A stretch of DNA of 64,000 bases from Caldilineaceae bacterium bin5 (lineage in GTDB: Bacteria > Chloroflexota > Anaerolineae > Caldilineales > Caldilineaceae). Position 1 is the stretch's first letter. Every line of letters begins with the position of its first letter. Under the pieces are notes generated by a model. That model was not told the DNA's origin. It ran no database searches and saw only the letters and a list, made by a program, of their open reading frames with translations. The translations under genes were made by a program, and so were the position numbers. Shown here piece after piece: positions 19,031 through 28,743 of this stretch. The stretch lies in the NCBI GenBank assembly GCA_002238445.1, contig MPML01000001.1, positions 248,001-312,000 of the forward strand, in the 5' to 3' direction.

Positions 19031-19300
19031 AGCATGGTTTTGGAGGGGGGCATTGCGGGGGGTGTCCCCCCGCACAAGGGAAGGCCGAAGGGCCGACCGC
19101 CTAAACTACAGGATGGGAGCTAGGGGGAGGCGAGCGGCTGTCGAAAGGAATTCGGGATAGGCCTCCCCACAGGAGGATGACGAAGTTGCATAAGGGCGTT
19201 GAAAATCGAGGAATGAGGGGAGTGGAGTGAGGATTGAGAAGCACCATTGTTTGCCTCGCGCAGTGGAGCGAAATGAGGGTGGCTGGGTAGTTTCCTTTCA
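19031..19300 (+). repeat. Dispersed intergenic repeat, copy A (with about 105 bp of extra sequence)
   Basis: Begins AGCATGGTTTTGGAGGGG and contains a strong G-run/C-run hairpin (GCGGGGGG/CCCCCCGC) and an AAGGCCGAAGGGCCGACC arm. The second conserved part, GAGGGGAG then CACCATTGTTTGCCTCG and GGGTAGTTTCCTTT, comes after unrelated spacer sequence. Two other copies lie at 59483-59643 and 63581-63740. A short degenerate head is also present at about 18954-18985. Confidence 0.8.
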
Positions 19301-19325
19301 ACCAAATAATTGGCGTCTATGGGCT

Positions 19326-19355
19326 TTGACAGCCATTTTCAGTTCGTGCTAGAAT
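19326..19355 (+). promoter_or_regulatory. nuoA: Strong sigma70-type promoter of the complete nuo operon
   Basis: TTGACA (19326-19331), 18 bp, TAGAAT (19350-19355), with a TGC extension just before the -10. The -35 is perfect and the -10 matches 5 of 6. Predicted start near 19362, about 64 nt before the nuoA ATG. Confidence 0.75.
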
Positions 19356-19425
19356 AAATGCGTTCGTGGAAAAATGCACGAACAGTTCCCCAAGCCGGTC
19401 AGGAGCGCTGAAAAGGAAAATCGGG

Positions 19426-19782
19426 ATGGCAAGCGACTATCTGCCCCTGCTCATATTGATCCTCCTGGCAGCCGGATTTGGCGCAATCGCCATCGGGTTG
19501 CCCACCCTGCTTGGTCCACGAGAGCGTAATAGTCAGAAACTGGAGCCATATGAGTCGGGCATCATCCCCTTTGCCGACGCCCGGCGGCGCTTCCCGGTAA
19601 AGTACTATTTGGTTGCGATGCTCTTCCTGATTTTCGACATCGAAGTGATCTTCCTCTTCCCGTGGGCGGCGGTCCTGCAGGATCTGCGCGTGTTTGCGCT
19701 GGTGGCAATGGTTCCCTTTTTCATTGTCCTCGTGGTAGGTTTCCTCTATGAATGGAAGAAGGGCGCTCTCGACTGGGACTAG
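19426..19782 (+). CDS. nuoA: NADH-quinone oxidoreductase subunit A, complete operon
   Basis: 118-residue ND3 homologue. I use the ATG at 19426, preceded by AAGGAAAA; an upstream in-frame ATG at 19366 would add 20 polar residues right at the predicted transcription start. Features are LEPYESGIIPFADARRRFPVKYYLVA in two overlapping motifs, IFDIEVIFLFPWAAVL and FLYEWKKGALDWD. It is the first gene of the 14-subunit operon and diverges from the other nuoA. Confidence 0.95.
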   Translation: MASDYLPLLILILLAAGFGAIAIGLPTLLGPRERNSQKLEPYESGIIPFADARRRFPVKYYLVAMLFLIFDIEVIFLFPWAAVLQDLRVFALVAMVPFFIVLVVGFLYEWKKGALDWD

Positions 19783-19959
19783 CGGTTGAATGAACTTGTG
19801 ACCGCCCACGGAAATTCTCGGGAAATTGACAACTGACAGCCGCAGACACCTGATAGGAAAGCCTTGAAAGCTGTAAGCGTGACGCCGCGATCCGGTGTTG
19901 CTTCCTCCTGCCTTGGCTCTGAATAGCACATACAGGGCAGCAAATAAGAGGGAACGGAA

Positions 19960-20487
19960 ATGGGTCTAGAAGAAAAGGTTCCTGAAGGCATACTGACAAC
20001 GTCGCTGGACAGCGTGATCAACTGGGGCAGGGCCAATAGTACTTGGCCGCTGCTCTTTGGGTTGGCTTGTTGCGCGATGGAGATGATCGCAACCGGTACG
20101 GCCCGTCACGACATCGCTCGATACGGGTCGGAACTGTTCCGGGCGAGCCCGCGGCAGGCCGATCTTATGATTGTGTCCGGTCGCGTGAGCAACAAAATGG
20201 CGCCGGTAATTAAGAGGATCTATGATCAGATGTTGGCGCCCAAATGGGTGATCGCGATGGGGATCTGCGCCAGCGCAGGTGGACCATTCAACAACTATGC
20301 CATCATTCAAGGGGTGGACAAGATTATCCCCGTCGACGTGTACGTTCCCGGTTGCCCACCTCGGCCCGAGTCGTTACTCTATGCAATGGATATGCTGCGC
20401 GCCAAACAGAAGCGTGAATCTGTTGGGGCGGGCCGCAAGGTCGACGAACCGGTAACCGTTGATGAGATCATGCCCTTGGGCGTTTGA
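19960..20487 (+). CDS. nuoB: NADH-quinone oxidoreductase subunit B
   Basis: 175-residue peripheral-arm subunit holding iron-sulfur cluster N2, the last electron donor to quinone. Ligands are visible: the adjacent cysteines in [10 protein letters not shown], then the cysteines of [11 protein letters not shown] and [13 protein letters not shown]. The family motif [14 protein letters not shown] is present. It lies 177 bp after nuoA. Only this copy exists in the window, so it would have to serve both membrane arms if the second set forms a true complex I. Confidence 0.97.
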   Translation: MGLEEKVPEGILTTSLDSVINWGRANSTWPLLFGLACCAMEMIATGTARHDIARYGSELFRASPRQADLMIVSGRVSNKMAPVIKRIYDQMLAPKWVIAMGICASAGGPFNNYAIIQGVDKIIPVDVYVPGCPPRPESLLYAMDMLRAKQKRESVGAGRKVDEPVTVDEIMPLGV

Positions 20488-20549
20488 CAGTGCTGGCGCG
20501 GCTGCGTAGAAAGCCGCGGTAGGCGGACCGAGAATTCTGGCCGTGTAAT

Positions 20550-20580
20550 CTCCTACCCGTGTTCTTCCGGGCAGTAGGAG
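20550..20580 (+). other. Hairpin before nuoCD
   Basis: CTCCTAC (20550-20556) pairs with GTAGGAG (20574-20580), with an inner CCG/CGG pairing. The 3' arm ends about 22 nt before the nuoCD start. It has no U-tract, so it is not a normal terminator. It may influence mRNA processing or translation of the fused gene. Confidence 0.45.
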
Positions 20581-20602
20581 CAAAGAGAGAGCGAGTTAAG
20601 AG

Positions 20603-22453
20603 ATGCCTCTTGATGTTTCACCGATATTTCGCTCATACGAGTCACAGCGCACGCTGAATCCACCGGGCATCCCTGGACTGGCGCCTCTGCCGAGCGGGGA
20701 GACAGACGATACGCGGCGCATTTGCGAGCAGTTTGGGGAGGATATCGTCGCGGCCGGCTTGCACCATGGCAATCAGGTCGTGCAAGTGGATGCCGGACGG
20801 CTGAAGGCTCTCGCAACATTTCTGCGTGATGATCCCGAACTCCGGTATGAAACGCTGATCGACGTGACCAGCTTGGACAAATCGCAGCTGCCTCAGAACG
20901 GGGATTCACGTTTTCAAACGGTCTACCAGTTTCGTTCCTACGCCCGCAACCAACACCTGACCGTGGTCGCTGACTGCGAAGCAGGGGATGGCGACAATGG
21001 CGCAATGCCGCATATTGACAGCCTGACCGGCGTGTTCCGAGGAGCGGAGTGGCCTGAGCGGGAGGTGTACGACCTGATGGGGATCAGGTTCGACGGGCAT
21101 CCGGATTTGCGCCGGATATTGATGCCTAAGAATTGGCACAACCATCCTCTGCAGAAGCAGGCCCCCCTTGGCGGCGAAGAGGTTCCATTCACCTTTACGT
21201 GGGACGATCCGGAGTTTGATACGCTGGGCACGCAGATTTTGCCTTCGGTGAGCGTCGCGCCGGACCTTCCGCCCGGTATGAGCCGCCAGAACATGGTGAT
21301 CAACATGGGGCCGCATCATCCCAGCACGCATGGCGTGCTGCGCCTGGTGGTGGAACTGGACGGCGAGCGCATCGTGAGCATCGACCCGGACTTGGGCTTT
21401 CTTCATTCAGGTTTTGAGAAGACGGGCGAAAACAAGCGCTATAAGGATTTCGTCTACTACACCGACCGGATGGACTATCTTTCCTCGATGTCGAACAATC
21501 TGGGATACTGCTTGACGATCGAGCATATGCTTGGGCTGGAGATTCCGGAACGGGCGCAGGTAATCCGGGTGATTATGGCGGAGATGCAGCGAATCGCCTC
21601 TCATCTGTTCTGGCTGGCGACCCACGTGCTGGATGTATCGGGCACGGGCATGAGCCTGTTGATGTACGCCACCCGCGAACGGGAGCGGATTCTGGATCTG
21701 TTCGAGATGGTCTGCGGCGCGCGTCTGACAGTCAGTTATATTCGCATCGGCGGTGTTTGGCAGGATCTGCCCGATGCCTTTATTTCCGAGTTGAAGGACT
21801 TCCTGAAACTGATGCCGGGCAAGATCAGCGAGTATGAGGCCATGTTGACCGAGGCGCCGTTGTGGCAAGAGCGCTTGACCGACGTGGGTCATATCAGAGG
21901 CGCGGATGCGCTGGCGATGGGGTTGACCGGGCCGATGCTGCGGGGCAGCGGCGTCGATTGGGACTTGCGCCGCGACCGGCCGTACTGCGGTTATGAGGCC
22001 TATGAATTCGAGGTGCCAACCAGCGACCGCGGCGACTGTTATGGACGTTTCAGTATCCGGTTGGAGGAGATGCGTCAGAGCGTGCGAATTTTGGAGCAAG
22101 CGGTTGCGAATCTGCCCAGCGGCCTTTTCAAGTCCAACGATCGCAAAGTGACCGCGCCGCCGCGCGCCGAGTTGGACGTGAGCATGGAGGCTTTGATTCA
22201 CCACTTCAAGCTGATGACCGAAGGCTTCCATGTGCCGCCCGGTTTTTTCTACAACGGCATCGAAAGCAGCAAAGGTGAGCTGGGATTCTACGTCTATAGC
22301 GACGGTTCGGCAAAGCCGTACAGGTTGCACGTTCATGGCCCCAGCTTCAACAATCTTTACGCCATCGACCATATCAGTCGCGGCGAGATGCTGTCCGACG
22401 TCGTAACGAATATCGGGTCAATTGACATTGTGCTGGGCGAGGTGGACCGATAA
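20603..22453 (+). CDS. nuoCD: NADH-quinone oxidoreductase fused subunit C/D
   Basis: 616 residues. Roughly 1-205 is the NuoC (30-kDa) part, with EWPEREVYDLMGIRFDGHPDL. Roughly 225-616 is the NuoD (49-kDa) part, with MGPHHPSTHGVLRL containing the quinone-contacting His, and RMDYLSSMSNNLGY holding the conserved Tyr. The C-terminus SIDIVLGEVDR is the usual ending. C/D fusions are known in several bacterial groups. With NuoB and NuoI it forms the connecting module to quinone. Spacing to nuoB is 115 bp, with a hairpin inside. Confidence 0.97.
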   Translation: MPLDVSPIFRSYESQRTLNPPGIPGLAPLPSGETDDTRRICEQFGEDIVAAGLHHGNQVVQVDAGRLKALATFLRDDPELRYETLIDVTSLDKSQLPQNGDSRFQTVYQFRSYARNQHLTVVADCEAGDGDNGAMPHIDSLTGVFRGAEWPEREVYDLMGIRFDGHPDLRRILMPKNWHNHPLQKQAPLGGEEVPFTFTWDDPEFDTLGTQILPSVSVAPDLPPGMSRQNMVINMGPHHPSTHGVLRLVVELDGERIVSIDPDLGFLHSGFEKTGENKRYKDFVYYTDRMDYLSSMSNNLGYCLTIEHMLGLEIPERAQVIRVIMAEMQRIASHLFWLATHVLDVSGTGMSLLMYATRERERILDLFEMVCGARLTVSYIRIGGVWQDLPDAFISELKDFLKLMPGKISEYEAMLTEAPLWQERLTDVGHIRGADALAMGLTGPMLRGSGVDWDLRRDRPYCGYEAYEFEVPTSDRGDCYGRFSIRLEEMRQSVRILEQAVANLPSGLFKSNDRKVTAPPRAELDVSMEALIHHFKLMTEGFHVPPGFFYNGIESSKGELGFYVYSDGSAKPYRLHVHGPSFNNLYAIDHISRGEMLSDVVTNIGSIDIVLGEVDR

Positions 22454-22521
22454 CACCGGTGGCCAGCAGGCAGTACTGGGAACGGATGATTGTCTGCTGA
22501 TTACCGCAATTGGGGTATGAA

Positions 22522-24498
22522 ATGATCACGGAACTGATGCGGCAGGAGATCGACGAGATACTGGCACGCTATCCGGCCGGACGCCAGCGTTCAGGGATTC
22601 TGCCGGCATTATATGTAATCCAGCACGAATTTGGCTACTGTCCAGTGGAGGCGCAGGACGAACTGGCCGAGATTCTGGGAATCGCGCCGGCAGAGGTTGG
22701 CGCAGTCGTTGGCTTCTACAACATGCTTCATGAAGAGCCGAAGGGCGAATATCATATCGAAGTATGTACCAACGTACCCTGCATGCTGCGGGGGGGAAAC
22801 CAGTGTCTTCACAACTTTGAGAGCACACTGGGCATCCACCACGGCGAGAAAACCGAAGACGGTCAGTTTGCGCTTGATCATATGGAATGTCTTGGCTCAT
22901 GCGTCACGGCGCCGATGGCGATCGTTACCGACCAAAAGACCGGTCAGATCCGCTATTTCGAGGACCTGGACTCTGCTGAGGATGTGGAGAAGGCGATTGA
23001 GGTGCTCAAGGCCGGCAAGGGCTTCAGCAGCCTGGCACGCTGGACGCCGGAGGCCGACCCGAACAATGAGGGCGAGGCGGATGTTCCCTATCGCAACGGC
23101 GGTATGGAGCCGCGTTATCTGATGGCGCGGTTGAACGAGCCGGACAGCCACAAGATTGAGCCGTACGAAGCCGACGGCGGCTATTCTACGGCACGCCGCG
23201 TGTTGAACGAGATCGAGCCGGCCGACATGGTGGAGCAGATCAAGGCCAGCGGCATCCGCGGTCGCGGCGGGGCAGGCTTTCCAACGGGCATCAAGTGGGG
23301 CTTTCTGCCGCCGGGCGTGGGTCCCCGCTACATGGTTGTAAACGCCGACGAATCGGAGCCGGGCACATTCAAAGATCGCATTGTGATGGAGTACGATCCG
23401 CACCAGCTCATTGAAGGCATCATTTTGAGCTGCCATGCGATCGAGTCGGAAAAGGCCTTCATTTATATACGCGGCGAATACTACTTTGCATACGTACGTA
23501 TGCAGGATGCGCTGGCGGAGGCCGAAGCCAAAGGTTATCTGGGCGATAATATTTTCGGCAGCGGCAAAAGCCTTGACATTGTGCTGCACCGCGGCGCGGG
23601 CGCATACGAGTGCGGCGAGGAAACGGCGCAGCTGACGAGTTTGGAAGGCTATCGCGGGCAGCCGCGACTGAAGCCCCCTTTCCCCGCGGTAGAAGGGTTG
23701 TATGCCAAGCCGACGATTGTGAATAACGTCGAGTCGATCTGCAATGTCACGCATGTGATGCGCCACGGCGTCGACTGGTACAAGGAGTACGGAACCGAGC
23801 GCAGCCCCGGCATGCGCATCTTCTGCCTGAGCGGAAACGTAAAACGGCCGGGACTGTACGAGCTGCCCCACGCGACGCCGTTGAGTGAGCTTGTGAATAA
23901 GTATGGCGGTGGGCCGGAGGACGAGAACCATCCCATAAAGGCGATTGTGCCCGGCGGCCTGTCGATGAAGCTGCTGACACCTGATCAGTTTGATACGCCG
24001 TTGGACTACGAGAGCGTGGCTGAGGCCGGTTCGCTGCTTGGCTCGGCCGGTGTGATTGCGATCGACGATCGCACATCCATGGTTGAGGTGGCGAGACGCA
24101 CGCTGGGCTTCTATCGCGATGAGAGCTGCGGCAAGTGCACACCGTGCCGGGAGGGTACTGCCTGGTTGGAGAAGATCCTGATACGCATCGAGGAGGGGCA
24201 GGGCCTGGGCAAAGACGTGGAACTGATGGAGTTTATTGCCGACAATATCGCCGGTAAGAGTTTCTGCCCCTTTGGCGAGGCGTCGGTGTGGGGCTTGCAG
24301 AGCAATCTGCTCAAGTTCCGCAGCGAGTTTACGTCGCAGATTGAGAGCACCAATCCGGAGAATGTCGGACCGGTATTGCCAATTCGGCCCGACTACCGCC
24401 CGAATACGCACGAGGCAAGTGGGTTGCGCGATAGCACATTTGCGCCGGCTGGTGGGAACATCGTGCTGCATGATGATTTGGTTCCCGGGGACGACTGA
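22522..24498 (+). CDS. nuoEF: NADH dehydrogenase fused subunit E/F
   Basis: 658 residues from the ATG at 22522, preceded by TGGGG; a TTG four codons upstream lacks a binding site. The N-terminal 170 residues are NuoE, with the 2Fe-2S ligands in EVCTNVPCMLRGG and ECLGSCVTAPM. The rest is NuoF: RGRGGAGFPTGIKWGF for NADH, the FMN region VNADESEPGTFKDR and ECGEETAQLTSLEG. The N3 4Fe-4S ligands are in ESCGKCTPCREGT and SFCPFGEA. NuoE and NuoF are normally separate, so the fusion locks them one to one. NADH is oxidised here. Confidence 0.96.
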   Translation: MITELMRQEIDEILARYPAGRQRSGILPALYVIQHEFGYCPVEAQDELAEILGIAPAEVGAVVGFYNMLHEEPKGEYHIEVCTNVPCMLRGGNQCLHNFESTLGIHHGEKTEDGQFALDHMECLGSCVTAPMAIVTDQKTGQIRYFEDLDSAEDVEKAIEVLKAGKGFSSLARWTPEADPNNEGEADVPYRNGGMEPRYLMARLNEPDSHKIEPYEADGGYSTARRVLNEIEPADMVEQIKASGIRGRGGAGFPTGIKWGFLPPGVGPRYMVVNADESEPGTFKDRIVMEYDPHQLIEGIILSCHAIESEKAFIYIRGEYYFAYVRMQDALAEAEAKGYLGDNIFGSGKSLDIVLHRGAGAYECGEETAQLTSLEGYRGQPRLKPPFPAVEGLYAKPTIVNNVESICNVTHVMRHGVDWYKEYGTERSPGMRIFCLSGNVKRPGLYELPHATPLSELVNKYGGGPEDENHPIKAIVPGGLSMKLLTPDQFDTPLDYESVAEAGSLLGSAGVIAIDDRTSMVEVARRTLGFYRDESCGKCTPCREGTAWLEKILIRIEEGQGLGKDVELMEFIADNIAGKSFCPFGEASVWGLQSNLLKFRSEFTSQIESTNPENVGPVLPIRPDYRPNTHEASGLRDSTFAPAGGNIVLHDDLVPGDD

Positions 24499-24509
24499 GG
24501 AAGGGCCTA

Positions 24510-25202
24510 ATGGTTACAGTGGCGCCCCCTGTCGCGCCTGACGCCGGCGCGCAGGTCAGGAGAGAGAGTAACAAGAGACGGGAGGCAATTCTGCCGGTTG
24601 TCCCGGTAGAGGGTCTGTCCCTGCGGCGATTCACGCTGGATGAGTATCATCATTTGATAGACATCGGCTTCTTCGATGAGGACGAACGGGTCGAACTGCT
24701 CGAAGGAGTCTTGGTGTACATGAGTCCCAATAATCCCCCCCACATTCGGACAGTTTTACGACTATTTCGTTTTTTGGTCTCCCAGATTACGCAGGAGGCT
24801 ATAGAAGTGCGGGCGCAGGGACCAATCTCGATTCCCGAATTGATGACTGAACCCGAACCGGACCTGGTTATATCCAAGGAATCGGGCGGTACCCTCGACG
24901 AGCGACATCCCTTCCCGGCTGACATTTTGTTGCTGATGGAGGTCTCGGATTCAAGTCTGGCCTATGACCGCACACGTAAGGCAGAAATTTACGCGCAGGT
25001 GGGCATACCTGATTATTGGATTTGGAATCTGGTCGACAATTCGCTGGAAGTTTACCGCGATCCTCACGCGCCCGCTATAGGCGACGCGCTCTATCAGACG
25101 AAATTGACAATTCACAGCGGCGAGTCGATTGCGCCGCTGGCATTTCCTGATTTTGAGGTTGCGGTGGTCGATATCATGCCGCCAGCAGTCAGCGAAAGTT
25201 GA
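24510..25202 (+). CDS. Uma2-family (DUF820) PD-(D/E)XK nuclease-like protein inside the nuo operon
   Basis: 230 residues. The Uma2/DUF820 pattern is clear: DEDERVELLEGVLVYMSP, then EPEPDLVISKE (active-site Asp), ILLLMEVSDSSLAYDRTRK (Glu and Lys) and AEIYAQVGIPDYWIWNLVD. The fold is related to restriction-type nucleases, but the biological role of this very common family is unknown. It lies 11 bp after nuoEF and 51 bp before nuoG with its own AGGAAGG site, so it is cotranscribed with complex I. The likely explanation is an insertion of a mobile or selfish gene without polar damage. Confidence 0.9.
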   Translation: MVTVAPPVAPDAGAQVRRESNKRREAILPVVPVEGLSLRRFTLDEYHHLIDIGFFDEDERVELLEGVLVYMSPNNPPHIRTVLRLFRFLVSQITQEAIEVRAQGPISIPELMTEPEPDLVISKESGGTLDERHPFPADILLLMEVSDSSLAYDRTRKAEIYAQVGIPDYWIWNLVDNSLEVYRDPHAPAIGDALYQTKLTIHSGESIAPLAFPDFEVAVVDIMPPAVSES

Positions 25203-25253
25203 AGCAGACAAAACCTGAAGTGTTTCTCCTCTTAACCGGAGACGTAATCGTCT

Positions 25254-27737
25254 ATGGCTGATAACGTAACGTTTACCATCAACGAAAAAGAAGTGTCGGT
25301 CCCGGCAAGGACGCTACTGGTCGATGCCGCGCGCATGGCGGGCGTCGAGATTCCGGTCTTCTGTTCGCATCCCAAACTGGATCCGGTCGGTTGCTGCCGC
25401 ATGTGCCTGGTCGAGGTGGACGGGCCGCGCGGCACGGCGATGATGGCCTCCTGTACGATGCCGGTGGGAGATGGCATGGTCGTGCGCACCGATACCGAAC
25501 AGGTGCGTACGGTGCAGGAAGCAAATCTCGCCTTCATCCTGCTCAATCATCCGCTGGACTGCCCGATTTGCGACAAGGGCGGCGAATGCCCGTTGCAGGA
25601 CCAGACGATGCGCTTCGGGCCGGGAATAAGTCAGTTGATCGAACCGAAGCGGCTCGCCAAGAAGCATTACGATATTTCCGACACGATCGTGCTGGACCAG
25701 GAGCGCTGCGTACTCTGCTGGCGCTGCATCCGCTATTTGGAAGAGTGGGAGGACAAGCCGCAGCTGGGCCTGTTCGAGCGCGGCAACGAGACGATCGTCG
25801 ACATCCAGGAAGGCCGCCCCGTAGATGCCAAGACCGGCGGCAACATTATCGACCTCTGCCCGGTGGGCGCATTGACGAACCGGGTCTCCCGCTTCGCCTA
25901 CCGCCCTTGGGAGATCGAGCGCACGCCCAGCATCTGCATGCACTGTTCGGTGGGCTGCAATGTGCGCCTGGACAGCCGCACGCATCAGTTGCGACGCATC
26001 GTCGGCCGCGAAAACATGCAGGTCAACGACCAGTGGATATGCGATAAGGGCCGTTTTGCCCACGCCTGGGTCAACGACGAGAACCGGCTTGCCGCACCGT
26101 TGGTACGCAAGAACGGCAAACTGACGGCGGTGCAATGGAGCGAGGCGCTGGCATACATCGCCGCGAAGTTGACCGATATAAAGGAAAAGTTCGGCGCAGA
26201 TAGCATCGGCGCCATCGGCAGCGGCAAGATCAGCAACGAGAGCAACTACGCTCTGCAACGTTTTATGCGAGGAGTCATCGGTACGAACAATATTGACCAC
26301 CGCGATGGCGGCGATGTCGCGGCCCTGCCCACCGGTCTGCCGGCACTGACCGAGGTGATGAAGCCGCAGTACGGGCCGGACCCGCAGGTGGACACGGTTT
26401 TGCTCTTCGGCGTTGACCCGAGTGAAGAGTTGCCGGTGCTGGATCTGCACTTGAAACGGGCTGTCCTGCGAGGCGGGGCCAAACTGATAATCGCGCACCC
26501 CCGCAAGGTCGAGTTGACGCGCTATGACGGGCCTTACCTGGCCTACCAGCCGGGTGGAGAGCCTGCGCTCCTTGGCCGCCTGCAGCAGGCTGTCGAGAAT
26601 TCCGGAACGTCCGAGAATGGATCGGCCATTGGGGCGGCGGCTAAACTGTTGACTGAAAGCGAACGGACGCTGATCATTTATGGGCCGATGGCTGCCCGCG
26701 GCAAGGATGGCCCCGCGGTCCGCGACGCTCTCGAGGGGCTCGCCCAAGCCGCGGGCGAGGGCGCGCGGCTAGCCTACGTCGGGTTGGATGGCAATGCCCA
26801 AGGCTGCCGCGATATGGGTGTGCTGCCCGATCAGTTGCCGGGCCAGTTCCCATTGGACGACGATGAAGCCAGGTCGCGGCTGGAAAAGCTGTGGGGATGC
26901 ACGCTTTCAACTTTCGCCGGCTACACCTACAAACAGATGCTGGATAGCCAGGAAATGAAAGCCCTGTTTGTGAACGGCGCCAACCCCGCTGACGAATCGC
27001 CGGACTGGGCCGCCAGTCTGGACAATCTGGACCTGCTTGTCGTCACCGATCTGCTGTCCACCGAGACGGCGCAGAAGGCGGACGTAGTGTTGCCTGCTTT
27101 GGGTTGGTCCGAGAGCGACGGCACGTACACTAACCTGGAGCGCCGCGTTCAGAGGGCGCCTAAGGCCGTTACTAATCCCAAGTCGCGTGCCGCGCCGGAT
27201 TGGATGATGTTGATGCATCTGGCCAAGCAAATGGGAGTAGAGTGGTCGTTTTCGGACGCTCGTAGCGTCACTGCAGAAATCGCCACGGCCGTGCCCGCGT
27301 ATAGCGGCCTGTCCTGGGAAGCCCTGGGTGATCAGGGCAGCCAGTGGGATGCCGACGCCGCGCCGGCGGAGGCCGAGCAGGGATCCACAAGGGGAGCATC
27401 AGCGGACGGACCCGACAATTCCGAGTATCCTCTCAGCCTCGTTACAGGCACAGTACTCTACGACGGCGGCACGCTCTTTGGCCTGACCGAGGAGATGCAT
27501 GGGATAGCGCATGGCGCGAAAGTAACTCTCAACCCGGCCGACGCGGCAGCTATCGGCGTTGACGCAGGTAGTAAGGTCTCGGTCCATAGTGAACAGGGCA
27601 GCCTGGAGTTGGAGGCGGCGGTCGACGCGCAGGTACAGACGGGCACAGCCTGGATTCCGGAAAGTTTGCCAGGTGCACCGGTTGGCGCGTTGCTCAACGG
27701 CAGTAACACCCAGCAGGTCAAGGTGGAAAGGCGTTAA
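25254..27737 (+). CDS. nuoG: NADH-quinone oxidoreductase subunit G
   Basis: 827-residue iron-sulfur subunit. The N-terminal 2Fe-2S ligands lie in FCSHPKLDPVGCCRMC. The His/Cys3 cluster is in NHPLDCPICDKGGECPLQD. The two-cluster domain has ERCVLCWRCIRYLEE and DLCPVGAL. The optional N7 cluster motif is also present: SICMHCSVGCNV with the distant Cys in WICDKGRF. A molybdopterin-type domain follows, though complex I uses no Mo, ending with the dinucleotide-binding-like segment near 710-827. A 20-residue acidic, low-similarity linker precedes that tail. The stop is directly followed by nuoH's ATG. Confidence 0.96.
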   Translation: MADNVTFTINEKEVSVPARTLLVDAARMAGVEIPVFCSHPKLDPVGCCRMCLVEVDGPRGTAMMASCTMPVGDGMVVRTDTEQVRTVQEANLAFILLNHPLDCPICDKGGECPLQDQTMRFGPGISQLIEPKRLAKKHYDISDTIVLDQERCVLCWRCIRYLEEWEDKPQLGLFERGNETIVDIQEGRPVDAKTGGNIIDLCPVGALTNRVSRFAYRPWEIERTPSICMHCSVGCNVRLDSRTHQLRRIVGRENMQVNDQWICDKGRFAHAWVNDENRLAAPLVRKNGKLTAVQWSEALAYIAAKLTDIKEKFGADSIGAIGSGKISNESNYALQRFMRGVIGTNNIDHRDGGDVAALPTGLPALTEVMKPQYGPDPQVDTVLLFGVDPSEELPVLDLHLKRAVLRGGAKLIIAHPRKVELTRYDGPYLAYQPGGEPALLGRLQQAVENSGTSENGSAIGAAAKLLTESERTLIIYGPMAARGKDGPAVRDALEGLAQAAGEGARLAYVGLDGNAQGCRDMGVLPDQLPGQFPLDDDEARSRLEKLWGCTLSTFAGYTYKQMLDSQEMKALFVNGANPADESPDWAASLDNLDLLVVTDLLSTETAQKADVVLPALGWSESDGTYTNLERRVQRAPKAVTNPKSRAAPDWMMLMHLAKQMGVEWSFSDARSVTAEIATAVPAYSGLSWEALGDQGSQWDADAAPAEAEQGSTRGASADGPDNSEYPLSLVTGTVLYDGGTLFGLTEEMHGIAHGAKVTLNPADAAAIGVDAGSKVSVHSEQGSLELEAAVDAQVQTGTAWIPESLPGAPVGALLNGSNTQQVKVERR

Positions 27738-28718
27738 ATGGACTGGTTACAGCTTTTGGTCTTCCCGGCCATCCGCGCGCTGATACTGATTTTCGTTCTG
27801 CTGACCGGTTTCGCTTACCTCACCTGGTATGAGCGCAAACTACTGGCCCGCTTCCAGGTGCGCTACGGCCCAAATCGGGCGGGCAAGTTTGGCCTTTTGC
27901 AGCCGGCCGCTGACGCCGTCAAAGCGTTCTTCAAAGAAGAGATCATCCCAAATCACGTCGACAAACCGGTCTATCTGCTGGCTCCAGCTATGGCCCTGGT
28001 GCCCGCGCTGATCATCTGGGCGGTCATCCCAATCGCCAAGGGCACCCCTGCCATTGCCGACGTAAATATCGGCTTTCTCTGGATTCTGGCGGTTGCAGGA
28101 ATCGAGAGTTACGGCATCATACTGGCAGGCTGGGGCAGCAACAATAATTACTCGCTGCTCGGCGCCCTGCGTTCGGCTGCGCAAATGGTCTCATATGAGC
28201 TGCCACTGGGCCTTTTTCTGGTCAGCATTCTGATTCTGGCTGGCAGTTTCAGCCTGGTCGAACTGGTCGAGGGCTTCCGCCCCTGGTGGGAGTGGATCTG
28301 GCTGTGGTTGGCCTTTCCGTTCTTCTTTATCTGTATACTGGCCGAGACCAATCGCAGCCCATTCGACCTGCCGGAAACGGAGAACGAGTTGGTAGCCGGT
28401 TTTCAGACGGAGTACGGCGGCATGAAATTCGCGCTGTTCTTCATCGCCGAATATGTCAACATGATTTCCACCAGCGCGATTATGGCGACACTCTTCTTTG
28501 GCGGTTGGAAAGGGCCGTTCGCCGAGCAATACATCTGGTTGGGGCCCATCTACCTGTTGATCAAGGTGGTCATTCTACTGTTTCTTTTCATCTGGGTACG
28601 GGCCAGCATTGGCCGGCCGCGCTACGACCAACTGATGAAGTTCTGCTGGCAGTTCATGTTGCCGCTGGGCCTGGTGTACGTGAGTATTTCGGCAGTGCTG
28701 GCCGTTTTCCTGAAGTAG
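27738..28718 (+). CDS. nuoH: NADH-quinone oxidoreductase subunit H, complete operon
   Basis: 326-residue ND1 homologue with about eight transmembrane helices. It has the canonical signatures [35 protein letters not shown] and [21 protein letters not shown] followed by [16 protein letters not shown]. All the residues changed in the minus-strand NuoH are intact here. The ATG follows the nuoG stop with no gap. Confidence 0.97.
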   Translation: MDWLQLLVFPAIRALILIFVLLTGFAYLTWYERKLLARFQVRYGPNRAGKFGLLQPAADAVKAFFKEEIIPNHVDKPVYLLAPAMALVPALIIWAVIPIAKGTPAIADVNIGFLWILAVAGIESYGIILAGWGSNNNYSLLGALRSAAQMVSYELPLGLFLVSILILAGSFSLVELVEGFRPWWEWIWLWLAFPFFFICILAETNRSPFDLPETENELVAGFQTEYGGMKFALFFIAEYVNMISTSAIMATLFFGGWKGPFAEQYIWLGPIYLLIKVVILLFLFIWVRASIGRPRYDQLMKFCWQFMLPLGLVYVSISAVLAVFLK

Positions 28719-28743
28719 GGACCGCATCGAAAAGAGGAATTCA

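Larger units (their letters stand above)
18674..19425. other. 750-bp divergent region between the two nuo gene sets
   Basis: No gene is convincing here. From left to right it holds the minus-strand nuoA promoter, a partial repeat copy (about 18954-18985), a full copy of the dispersed repeat (19031-19300) and the plus-strand nuoA promoter (19326-19355). Confidence 0.7.

Noticed and set aside
18893..19104. Short ORFs in the divergent nuo region as genes
   Set aside because: Their sequence is the dispersed repeat (Gly/Pro/Arg-rich translations), with no ribosome-binding site and no coding character.
22897..24471. Long antisense open frame (524 codons) opposite nuoEF
   Set aside because: It mirrors a strongly conserved gene; the translation is low in recognisable motifs and rich in His/Arg/Gln as expected for a GC-rich shadow frame.
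25314..26747. Long antisense open frame opposite nuoG
   Set aside because: Same reasoning; nuoG has every cluster ligand, and the antisense product shows no domain, signal or ribosome-binding site logic.
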